The notes under the pieces were generated by a model. That model did not search any database. It saw only the letters and a program-made list of their open reading frames with translations, and was not told where the DNA came from. A stretch of DNA of 64,000 nucleotides from Salegentibacter tibetensis (GTDB lineage Bacteria > Bacteroidota > Bacteroidia > Flavobacteriales > Flavobacteriaceae), in the NCBI RefSeq assembly GCF_020164485.1, contig NZ_JAIQZA010000002.1, positions 62,001 through 126,000 on the forward strand, given 5' to 3'. Below, one piece after another: positions 15,993-23,176 of this stretch; positions within the stretch are counted from its first letter, which is position 1; each line of letters starts with the position of its first letter. The position numbers and the translations under genes were made by a program.

Positions 15993-16794
15993 TTCACCAA
16001 AACTAAGCGTGGTAGGCGCAGGGCCTGGAGATCCGGAATTGATCACCATTAAAGCTCTAAATGCTTTAAAAGATGCCAAAGTGGTACTTTTTGATGCGCT
16101 TATAAACCGAGATCTATTAGAATATGCACCGCAAGCGGAGCATATTTTTGTAGGAAAACGAAAAGATAAGCATCGTTATTCACAGGATGAAATTAACGAG
16201 CTCATTGTAAAATATGCCCTTGAAAGAGGCCATGTGGTGCGATTAAAAGGTGGCGATCCTTTTATCTTCGGAAGGGGATCTGAGGAGATTAATTATGCCA
16301 AAAGCAAAGGTTTGGAAACGGCTGTGGTTTCAGGGATTACTTCCTCAATAGCGGTTCCGGCAAATGTGGGAATTCCGTTAACACAACGGGGAACTTCTGA
16401 AAGTTTTTGGGTGATCACAGGAACAACCACTCAAAAGAAACTCTCTGATGATGTTCGCCTGGCAGCACAATCTACCGCAACGGTGGTTATTTTAATGGGG
16501 ATGGCGAAACTCGCTGAAATTGTAGAGGTTTTTAGCCACTACGGAAAAGAAAATATTCCGGTTGGAATTATTCAGAATGGTACTACCGCCAATGAGCAAT
16601 CGGGTTTCGGAACCATTAAAAGTATTGAGAAAGTAGTTGCTAAAAAACAATTAACCGCTCCCGCCATTATTGTTATTGGTGAAGTGGTTCGCGAAAGCGG
16701 ACAGCTGAAAGCTGTTTTTCAGGAAGTTCAAAATCAGTCACAAAATTCATTAATTAATGAAACCTGTGAGGTTTTAAAAACCTCACAGGTTTAA
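15985..16794 (+). CDS. cobA: Uroporphyrinogen-III C-methyltransferase
   Basis: This SAM-dependent enzyme makes precorrin-2 for siroheme. The start ATG 15985 (MYNSPKLSVVGAGPGDPELI) was chosen over an upstream in-frame ATG at 15958 because it has the family N terminus and a strong AGGAGG ribosome site at 15973-15978. It overlaps the sir stop codon by 8 bp. VRLKGGDPFIFGRG is the SAM/substrate loop. The last 11 residues are encoded by a perfect palindrome (16760-16792), a dispersed element that seems to have entered the 3' end and altered the C terminus. Confidence 0.92.
   Translation: MYNSPKLSVVGAGPGDPELITIKALNALKDAKVVLFDALINRDLLEYAPQAEHIFVGKRKDKHRYSQDEINELIVKYALERGHVVRLKGGDPFIFGRGSEEINYAKSKGLETAVVSGITSSIAVPANVGIPLTQRGTSESFWVITGTTTQKKLSDDVRLAAQSTATVVILMGMAKLAEIVEVFSHYGKENIPVGIIQNGTTANEQSGFGTIKSIEKVVAKKQLTAPAIIVIGEVVRESGQLKAVFQEVQNQSQNSLINETCEVLKTSQV
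16760..16792. repeat. Dispersed palindrome (aaacctgtgaggttt family) inside the cobA 3' end
   Basis: aaacctgtgaggttt (16760-16774) is followed by its exact reverse complement (16778-16792). The same 15-nt arms, in the opposite order, form the palindrome at 62826-62858, and a variant (cctgcgaggt/acctcgcagg) lies at 40289-40316. No U tract follows here, so it is not a typical terminator, and transcription must pass it to reach the next two operon genes. Confidence 0.85.
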
Positions 16795-16803
16795 GTGCAG
16801 ACT

Positions 16804-17397
16804 ATGGAAGAAAGAAACGAATTATACCCGGTCTTTTTAAAGGTCAATAAGCTGAATATCCTGGTCGTTGGAGGCGGGCAGGTGGGACATGAAAAATTGC
16901 ATTTCCTGTTTAAATCGAGTCCGAATGCCAATGTAGAAATTGTAGCAAAATGGTTTTTGCCTGAAACAGAAGAACTGGCAAAAAAACACGGGGCCAAATT
17001 GACCAAAGGCAGATATAGAAGAAAATATCTTAAGAACCGGCATTTTGTAATCGCGGCTACCAATGATGCTAAATTGAATAAGCGCGTTTATAAACACGCC
17101 AAAAAGCGGTATTTACTGGCCAATATAGCCGACACTCCGGAACTCTGTGATTTCTATATGGGCGGAATTGTAAATAAAGGCCACGTAAAAATAGCGATTT
17201 CCACGAATGGAAAATCGCCTACCGCGGCAAAGCGTTTACGCCAGTTCTTTGAGGAAGTAATTCCTGAGGATGTAAACCAAATGGTAGAAAACCTGAATGA
17301 ATATCGAAGCACTATAAAGGGCGATTTTGAAGCCAAAGTAGAGCAAATGAATTCTATAACCGAATCTTTAAAAGTTAAAAACAAGAGTGATGATTAA
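16804..17397 (+). CDS. Precorrin-2 dehydrogenase/sirohydrochlorin ferrochelatase-type protein (CysG N-terminal half)
   Basis: A 197-residue protein with the Rossmann start LNILVVGGGQVGHEKLHFL and the CysG-N segment VIAATNDAKLNKRVYKHAKK. It would oxidise precorrin-2 and insert iron to give siroheme for the sulfite reductase upstream. ATG 16804 was chosen over the GTG at 16795. It overlaps the next gene by 8 bp. With cobA it forms the split equivalent of CysG. Confidence 0.87.
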   Translation: MEERNELYPVFLKVNKLNILVVGGGQVGHEKLHFLFKSSPNANVEIVAKWFLPETEELAKKHGAKLTKGRYRRKYLKNRHFVIAATNDAKLNKRVYKHAKKRYLLANIADTPELCDFYMGGIVNKGHVKIAISTNGKSPTAAKRLRQFFEEVIPEDVNQMVENLNEYRSTIKGDFEAKVEQMNSITESLKVKNKSDD

Positions 17398-18454
17398 GAC
17401 AGATATCCTGATAATTGGGGCCGGACCAACCGGATTGTTTACCGTTTTTGAAGCGGGATTGCTAAAGTTGAAAACCCACTTAATAGACGCGCTGCCGCAA
17501 CCCGGCGGGCAATGTTCTGAGATATATCCTAAAAAACCAATTTATGATATTCCGGCATTTCCAGAGATTTTAGCGGGAGATTTGGTTGGAAACCTCATGG
17601 AACAAATAAAACCTTTTGAACCAGGCTTCACTTTGGGCGAACGCGCCGAAACTTTGGAAAAGCTGGACGATGGTACTTTTATAGTAACCACAAATAAAGG
17701 CACCAAACACCACGCACCCGTGGTGGCTATAGCCGGTGGATTAGGTTCTTTTGAACCAAGAAAACCCCCTATTGCCAATATTGCAGATTTTGAAGATAAG
17801 GGTGTTTCTTATTTTATTAAAGATCCTGAAGTTTACCGCGATAAGAAAGTTGTGATCGCCGGTGGAGGGGATTCAGCTTTAGACTGGGCCATTTACCTGG
17901 CCGATGTTGCTGCTGAAGTTGCTTTGGTACACCGGAGGGCAGAGTTCCGTGGGGCATTGGATTCTGTAGAAAGAGTTTCAGAATTGGCCAAACTTGGTAA
18001 GATTGAAATGATAACCAATGCTGAGGTTGTTGGCCTTAGAGGTGAAGATCAACTTGAGCAGGTGGTAATTAGGCATAAAGATGAAGCCCGCGGGGAGGAA
18101 TTTAAAGACGTAGACGATTTTATTCCGCTTTTCGGATTGTCGCCTAAACTGGGCCCGATTGGAAGCTGGGGGCTGGAAATAGAGAAAAATGCGATTAAAG
18201 TTGATAATTCTTACGATTATCAAACCAACATTCCCGGTGTTTATGCCATTGGTGATGTAAACACTTATAAAGGAAAATTGAAATTGATCCTTTCCGGTTT
18301 TCACGAAGCGGCGATTATGTGTCAAAGTGCTTATCAGCGAATTTTTCCTGATAAAAAATATGTACTTAAGTACACCACCGTTGGTGGCGTAACCGGATTT
18401 GATGGTAGTAAAAAAGAAGCCAAAAAAGAAGTGGTACAGAGTATTGGGGTGTAA
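17390..18454 (+). CDS. Ferredoxin/flavodoxin-NADP reductase (thioredoxin reductase-like)
   Basis: A flavoprotein of about 354 residues with the FAD motif ILIIGAGPTGLF near the N terminus, the NADPH motif VVIAGGGDSALDWA in the middle and GVYAIGDVNTYKGK near the C terminus. The CxxC redox motif of thioredoxin reductase is absent, which points to the TrxR-like ferredoxin-NADP reductase class. As the last gene of the sir-cobA-cysG cluster it probably supplies electrons to sulfite reductase. ATG 17390 was chosen over the overlapping GTG at 17387. Confidence 0.87.
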   Translation: MIKTDILIIGAGPTGLFTVFEAGLLKLKTHLIDALPQPGGQCSEIYPKKPIYDIPAFPEILAGDLVGNLMEQIKPFEPGFTLGERAETLEKLDDGTFIVTTNKGTKHHAPVVAIAGGLGSFEPRKPPIANIADFEDKGVSYFIKDPEVYRDKKVVIAGGGDSALDWAIYLADVAAEVALVHRRAEFRGALDSVERVSELAKLGKIEMITNAEVVGLRGEDQLEQVVIRHKDEARGEEFKDVDDFIPLFGLSPKLGPIGSWGLEIEKNAIKVDNSYDYQTNIPGVYAIGDVNTYKGKLKLILSGFHEAAIMCQSAYQRIFPDKKYVLKYTTVGGVTGFDGSKKEAKKEVVQSIGV

Positions 18455-18630
18455 TCCCCTGGCCCCGAAGGGGGAATTAATTAGAATAAAATACAATAGT
18501 TTTAAAGCTTATTAAGCTCCCCTCCTTTTTAAGGAGGGGTGGCCGATAGGCCGGGGTGGTTTAACCCTTCTGTCATTGCTTCGGAATGCCCGTTTCGCTT
18601 GAGAAGGGAGGAGTTTTAACCGCCATATAT
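18455..18630. repeat. Intergenic GC-rich repeats downstream of the sulfur operon
   Basis: Two palindromic motifs follow the reductase stop. One is cccctggccccgaaggggg (about 18459-18473). The other is the hairpin cccctcc-ttttt-aaggagggg around 18515-18538, followed by ggccgataggccggggtgg. They resemble the ends of the DUF559 insertion in metH (agccccccagcctccaaaagg) and belong to the same broad class of C/G-rich flavobacterial intergenic repeats. No coding content is visible. Confidence 0.55.
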
Positions 18631-18740
18631 AGCGTGTGTCGAGTTAATCGGGAAGAGCCGTATCAAGAAAGCTTTCGGGAGTGGAGAGGCGCACTCCGTC
18701 AATTTCTGACGGAGCCGTCTACTTGATTGGCGGTAGTACT
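18631..18740. mobile_element. Possible degenerate 3' end of a group II intron
   Basis: The stretch contains cgagttaatcgggaagagccg, then gaaagct, then ggcgcactccgtc, a hairpin with tgacggagccgtc and ctacttgattggcggtag. This layout resembles the domain V/VI tail of bacterial group II introns (GAGCCGTA...GAAA..., then a D6-like hairpin). The second strand of domain V (...ACGGTTC) is not recognisable and no reverse transcriptase is nearby. At best it is a decayed remnant, recognised from memory only. Confidence 0.3.
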
Positions 18741-18751
18741 TAAACGAATTT

Positions 18752-19609
18752 TTAATTTAACCACTTTTTTACTCCACCATGTCCTGAACAAGTTCCTCGT
18801 CTATTTCTACTAAAGCTATAGGTTCCGTCTTTACATAATGCTGTCGCTCCGTTCGGTGGTGAATTATAATAGGATGGAGATTGGACCTTTTCTCCAAAAG
18901 AATTAGTGTAAAACTTTACATTTGATCTTGGTTGATTATAATTATTGTTGTTATAATCAGGATAATATTTTTCTTTAGGTTTGTAGTTAAGAATTGAGGA
19001 GACTTTACTTTCTTTTTCTTCATTTAGTCTCCTTAATTCATTTGCACGATCAATTTGAATTTCTCTATATTCAGCAACTACGTGTAAATAGTTGGAAACC
19101 GAATCAAAATTTTGGAGGTTAGAATTTAGATCTTCAAGATTTTGTTTTTGAGTTTGAATTTCTACTTTGTATAAGTACATTGATTCAACTTCATTCTCGA
19201 ATTTAACTATGTATTCTTCTAATTCATTCAGACTATTTTTCTGAAATGAAAGATTATCTTTTATTCTTTCAAGATGTTTTTGTTTTGTATTTAAATCAGA
19301 TCGAAGCTCTTCTAAATCCTGAATATTATTTGTTGCTCTTATTTCATCTCTATATAGGATTAGATTTTCTCTAATTTCCTTAGCTTCTTTAAATAATGAT
19401 TGAATTTCCTGGAATTTTTTTTCTATGTGATATTTATCATTGTCATAGGCCTCAGTGGTATTGAGAACTACATCATCATCAAAATATCTTTCGTACAATG
19501 TATAGTATCGGTTTTCTCCTGCTACAAATTCAGATTTTTTACTTATAAAAAATTCATAAATGGAAACGGAAGCAACTAATATTAAGAGAAAGGAAAATAT
19601 TCGTTTCAT
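18752..19609 (-). CDS. DUF3761-type secreted/membrane-anchored coiled-coil protein
   Basis: A 285-residue protein. Residues 1-20 form a hydrophobic signal or anchor. Residues about 60-200 are strongly heptad-like and rich in Glu, Lys, Leu and Asn (coiled coil). The C-terminal 35 residues (ALCKDGTYSFSRNRRGTCSG, then HGGVKKWL) match the DUF3761 pattern. Function is unknown. It is the last of three co-oriented accessory genes separated by related spacers and has lower GC than the flanking metabolic genes. Confidence 0.7.
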   Translation of the reverse strand: MKRIFSFLLILVASVSIYEFFISKKSEFVAGENRYYTLYERYFDDDVVLNTTEAYDNDKYHIEKKFQEIQSLFKEAKEIRENLILYRDEIRATNNIQDLEELRSDLNTKQKHLERIKDNLSFQKNSLNELEEYIVKFENEVESMYLYKVEIQTQKQNLEDLNSNLQNFDSVSNYLHVVAEYREIQIDRANELRRLNEEKESKVSSILNYKPKEKYYPDYNNNNYNQPRSNVKFYTNSFGEKVQSPSYYNSPPNGATALCKDGTYSFSRNRRGTCSGHGGVKKWLN

Positions 19610-19779
19610 CTAATTGTTTTTAAAAAAGTATTACCACCAACAGCTACGGTTACCTCAAGTTTTGAAATTATGGATCCGGACTTGTCGGCTTAGTTATTTT
19701 CTTTCCTGGTTTCTACTAAAATTATAGTTTTTCTACAATACCCGTTATTTGCGATGAACCGATGTTATGATTTGTAATT
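19610..19779 (-). repeat. Cassette-type spacer repeat 1 (attC-like?)
   Basis: It shares two ordered blocks with the spacer at 20503-20649: gtcggcttagttattt (19684-19699) and cgttatttgcgatgaaccg (19743-19761), 59 bp apart. The ends carry imperfectly complementary motifs (cataac on the gene-proximal side; ggtaac/gttacc). The arrangement recalls integron gene-cassette spacers, but no integrase is seen. Confidence 0.5.
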
Positions 19780-20502
19780 TTATTCATCACTCAATAGAAG
19801 TTTCGTTTCAATTTCTCTCTTATTTTCTCCCAATACTTTTAAATACTCATTTAGGTAATCAGATAAACTATCAAGGTCTTGGTACAAACTAAGTTTATTT
19901 ATTCCATAAAAATCTAAAGATCTAATTATTCCATTTTTTGATTTGGAATCGATAACTATTTTATGAAGTTGTTTTCCTAAAGTTTTTTCTAAACCAATTT
20001 CAGGTTTACCCGAGATTGTGAATAAACCTCTTTGATTTATAATTCGGGATGCTAAACCGCTTGGAAAGAAAACAGCAAAATTTTTAAACTCAAAAGGATT
20101 TTCTCCTCTTTCAAATTCATTAATATCTGTAATGGCATAATAGTATATTACACCATCTTTATCGAAATTTTCATAACAAGCAAAATAAGCTGCAACTAAA
20201 GGATTTTTTGACCAATCTAATAATCTAGTTCCTAATCCGTGATGTTGAGCAATAGCCAGCCAATCCCAGTCATTATCAGGATATTTATCTAAATGAAATT
20301 TGGCATATCTTTTCCAAGCTTTGAAAGTATGAGCATCTGTGAAAGTTGCAGAATAATTTTTATGGAATTCTTTTCTTCCTGCTTTTGGAATAACAGACCA
20401 ATTCTTATCTGATTGTCCCCTAAAAATTAATGTATTTCTTTTCTTTAGAGGCTCGAGTTTTTTAATTAATTCCTCAAAACTTTTGATGTATATCTCTTTC
20501 AT
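19780..20502 (-). CDS. FRG domain protein
   Basis: A 240-residue protein with the FRG signature TLIFRGQSDKNWSVIPKAGR near residue 25 and the second core motif AQHHGLGTRLLDWSKNPLVA near residue 88, followed by YYAITDI. FRG proteins are often carried on mobile elements and near defence systems; their biochemical role is unknown. It has no signal peptide. It lies between two related spacer repeats, which suggests a mobile cassette. Confidence 0.85.
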   Translation of the reverse strand: MKEIYIKSFEELIKKLEPLKKRNTLIFRGQSDKNWSVIPKAGRKEFHKNYSATFTDAHTFKAWKRYAKFHLDKYPDNDWDWLAIAQHHGLGTRLLDWSKNPLVAAYFACYENFDKDGVIYYYAITDINEFERGENPFEFKNFAVFFPSGLASRIINQRGLFTISGKPEIGLEKTLGKQLHKIVIDSKSKNGIIRSLDFYGINKLSLYQDLDSLSDYLNEYLKVLGENKREIETKLLLSDE

Positions 20503-20649
20503 AAATTATTAAGCATAACGGTTGCAGCTGTCGCTAGTTTCGGGAATAAAGACTCGGATTAGTCGGCTTAGTTGTTTAATAATTGGCTACAAAATAGTAA
20601 TTTTTCAGCATACTACTCGTTATTTTCAATGAGCCGTGGTTAGCCACTG
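20503..20649 (-). repeat. Cassette-type spacer repeat 2 (attC-like?)
   Basis: It contains gtcggcttagttgttt (20562-20577) and cgttattttcaatgagccg (20618-20636), 56 bp apart, matching the spacer at 19610-19779. It begins near gcataacggttgcagctgtc and ends near ccgtggttagccac, so the ends are partly inverted. Confidence 0.5.
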
Positions 20650-21171
20650 TTAATTTTCTTCCACTAAAACATAATTGGAGTCCATCTTTGGATTTTTATT
20701 ATATCCTATAACTATTTTAAAACCTGGTAACTGCCATTCTCTCAATTCGAAATGAGATTGCTCATTCATAGTCATTAAATCATATTTTGTGAATTCTTGA
20801 CCTAAATATTTAGCTTCACCAAGTTCTACATAAAATTTATCCACTAAAACTTTAATTGATCTTTCTTCTGGATGATTTTGAGCGAGATAAAGAGATTTTG
20901 TTCCATCTTTATTATCAGTTAAACTTATGTAATCAAACTCTTTATCTCCCAACTCAAATGTTATATCGGAAACTTTAATAGCACCAGCTAGTTCTTCATT
21001 CAATGAAATTTCAGACGGCTCCATTTCTTCGTGATTATAATAATAAGGATTTATTCCAAGTTTGGAAAGAATTGCTTTTGTTCCTTCTTTTGTTCTTGTC
21101 TGCTTTATTTTTTCAGACTTTGAATTATTAGACGAACTTTTGTTTGATTTGAAAAAATCGAATAGTCCCAT
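20650..21171 (-). CDS. Hypothetical protein with Ser/Asn/Lys-rich N terminus
   Basis: A 173-residue protein I do not recognise. It starts MGLFDFFKSN and then a Ser/Asn/Lys-rich linker (residues 9-30), like many phage-type or cassette-borne small proteins. The rest looks like a compact alpha/beta domain (FELGDKEFDYISLTDNKDGT). No signal peptide, membrane helix or catalytic motif was seen. It is the first gene of the three-gene cassette-like array. Confidence 0.6.
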   Translation of the reverse strand: MGLFDFFKSNKSSSNNSKSEKIKQTRTKEGTKAILSKLGINPYYYNHEEMEPSEISLNEELAGAIKVSDITFELGDKEFDYISLTDNKDGTKSLYLAQNHPEERSIKVLVDKFYVELGEAKYLGQEFTKYDLMTMNEQSHFELREWQLPGFKIVIGYNKNPKMDSNYVLVEEN

Positions 21172-21391
21172 TTTTTTGAAAATTTATTGTTGTGAACTCG
21201 TTAAACCCACATCCTTCCAAACTGAACTAAAGTTCGCAACCAGTATAAAAGCAGGTTTATTTATAAGCTTCCCGTAAATCTATTAAAAATCTGTTAATTT
21301 CATTTACGAGAATCCGTAAACCCTGCATAAGCTTTAGAACTGTGAGGTTTTTTAGTAAGCATTGCTTAAGTTTGTTCAAAATAAGATTCCA

Positions 21392-21814
21392 ATGAAGATT
21401 AGCCTTAAAAGACTCAATAAAGATTATCATTTTGAAACCGTAAACGAACGTGGAGACATTGTTCACTTAGACAATAAAACCGATGCCGAACCAAAGGGCG
21501 CCAGCCCAATGGATTTATTGCTTCGGGCCATTGCCGGTTGCAGCAGTATTGATATTGTTATGATCCTTAAAAAGCAACACCTGGAACTTGAAGATCTTCA
21601 GGTAGAAGTTGAAGGTTTTAGGGAAGATGGTGCGATACCCAATGTTTTTAAGGAAATTCAGCTTAATTTTCTTTTAAAAGGAGATGTGCCTGCAGCAAAA
21701 GCAAAACGCGCAGTAGACCTTTCTATGGAGAAATACTGTTCTGTTTCTAAAATGCTGGAAAAGGCAGCTGAAATTAATTATGCTATTACTCTAAACGGGG
21801 AGTTGATAAATTAA
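21392..21814 (+). CDS. OsmC family protein
   Basis: A 140-residue OsmC/Ohr-fold protein. Start ATG 21392 (MKISLKRLNKDYHFE) was chosen over a TTG-type extension at 21362. The segment PKGASPMDLLLRAIAGCSSIDIV holds the first conserved Cys, and KYCSVSKMLEKAAEI the second, the pair used for thiol peroxidase activity. It probably detoxifies organic hydroperoxides. A small stem, ttattact/aagtaataa, lies about 30 bp after the stop. Confidence 0.87.
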   Translation: MKISLKRLNKDYHFETVNERGDIVHLDNKTDAEPKGASPMDLLLRAIAGCSSIDIVMILKKQHLELEDLQVEVEGFREDGAIPNVFKEIQLNFLLKGDVPAAKAKRAVDLSMEKYCSVSKMLEKAAEINYAITLNGELIN

Positions 21815-21964
21815 AAGATTCTGTTTATTTGCCTTATTAATTTTTATTACTTCAGTGAAAGTAATAAGGATCACCTGTTTTTTAGAAATAAATTACAGTA
21901 GGGCAACTAAAATAAATTATCCGTAAAAATAGTAAGCACACCTTGCATTTAAAAGGCTGTGCCG

Positions 21965-21972
21965 TATATTTG
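21965..21972 (+). promoter_or_regulatory. TAnnTTTG promoter element of metH
   Basis: TATATTTG is a perfect -7 box. It lies about 29 bp before the SAM-I aptamer, so the aptamer would be near the 5' end of the transcript. Confidence 0.65.
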
Positions 21973-22000
21973 CTGATTCAAGTTCATTGTTTATAACATC

Positions 22001-22105
22001 GTTATCAAGAAAGGTTGAGGGAATAGACCCGTTGAAACCTTGGCAACCCTCCTGTAATGGGAGAAGGTGCTACGTTCTACTGCGCTTTTGGCGCAGATAG
22101 ATAAC
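22001..22105 (+). promoter_or_regulatory. SAM-I (S-box) riboswitch upstream of metH
   Basis: The classical S-box core is present: P1 gttatc (22001-22006) with gataac (22100-22105), then caagaaaggttgaggga, gacccgttgaaaccttggcaacc and gaaggtgctac. The P4 hairpin ctgcgc...gcgcag is intact. It should bind SAM and reduce expression of the split methionine synthase and metF when SAM is plentiful. A short palindrome gaaagaattctttc with a T run follows within 40 nt and may be the expression platform. Confidence 0.95.
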
Positions 22106-22159
22106 AAGAAAGAATTCTTTCCCGCTTCTTTTTTTGATAGTGATTTTAGATAAAATTAT

Positions 22160-23176
22160 ATGTCGAAATTAGAAGAACAACTTCAAAAAAATATACTCAT
22201 TTTAGACGGTGCCATGGGCACGATGCTTCAGGATTACAAATTTTCTGAAGAGGATTTCCGTGGAAAACGTTTTGCTGACTGGCCGGTACCGGTGCAGGGA
22301 AATAACGACCTGTTATCCATTACCCAGCCTGAAGCAATTGCAACCATTCACCGCAAATATTTTGAAGCCGGTGCCGATATTGTGGAAACCAACACCTTTT
22401 CTGCAACCACCATCGCTATGGCCGATTATAAAATGGAAGAGCTGGTAGATGAACTCAATTATGAGTCGGCCAGGATTGCCAAAGAAGTCGCCGTAAAAAT
22501 GACTGAAGAAAATCCGGAAAAACCTCGTTTTGTAGCCGGCGCTATTGGGCCAACCAACAAAACAGCGAGTATGAGTCCCGATGTTAACGATCCCGGTTTC
22601 AGGGCAATTTCGTTTGAAGAATTGCGGGTAGCATATAAACAACAGGCCAAAGCTTTAATAAAAGGTGGCGTGGATATACTTCTGGTAGAAACCGTTTTCG
22701 ACACTTTAAACGCTAAAGCCGCGCTTTTTGCCATAGAAGAACTTAAAGAAGAATTGCAACTCGATATTCCTATAATGGTTAGCGGAACAATTACCGATGC
22801 TTCGGGCCGAACCTTATCGGGGCAAACCGCTGAAGCTTTTCTAATTTCAGTATCGCATATTCCGTTGCTAAGTGTTGGTTTTAACTGCGCTTTGGGCGCT
22901 AAAGAACTAACTCCGCACTTGGAGGTTTTAAACCGTTTTGCGAGTTCCGGTGTTTCGGCTTATCCTAACGCAGGCTTGCCAAATGCTTTTGGAGAATATG
23001 ATCAGGATGCTGAAGAAATGGCAACGCAGATCAAAGAATATTTAGAAAAAGGACTGGTAAATATCCTGGGAGGTTGCTGCGGAACAACACCTGAGCATAT
23101 TAAAGCTATAGCTGAAATCGCCAAAGATTATAATCCCAGAAAAATAGTGGAACCTGAATTTTCCACCGCTTTATGA
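22160..23176 (+). CDS. metH: Methionine synthase, homocysteine S-methyltransferase module (split MetH, part 1)
   Basis: A 338-residue Zn-dependent barrel that activates homocysteine for methyl transfer. The N-terminal [12 protein letters not shown] is the typical start. The Zn cysteines are C243 ([10 protein letters not shown]) and C306-C307 ([10 protein letters not shown]). In enterobacteria this is the first module of one large MetH protein. Bacteroidota commonly encode it separately, as here, with a 4-bp overlap into the second gene. It is controlled by the SAM-I riboswitch upstream. Confidence 0.95.
   Translation: MSKLEEQLQKNILILDGAMGTMLQDYKFSEEDFRGKRFADWPVPVQGNNDLLSITQPEAIATIHRKYFEAGADIVETNTFSATTIAMADYKMEELVDELNYESARIAKEVAVKMTEENPEKPRFVAGAIGPTNKTASMSPDVNDPGFRAISFEELRVAYKQQAKALIKGGVDILLVETVFDTLNAKAALFAIEELKEELQLDIPIMVSGTITDASGRTLSGQTAEAFLISVSHIPLLSVGFNCALGAKELTPHLEVLNRFASSGVSAYPNAGLPNAFGEYDQDAEEMATQIKEYLEKGLVNILGGCCGTTPEHIKAIAEIAKDYNPRKIVEPEFSTAL

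Noticed and set aside
22040-22105. tRNA-like fold upstream of metH
   Set aside because: The conserved gaaacc..ggcaacc and gaaggtgct motifs belong to the SAM-I aptamer.
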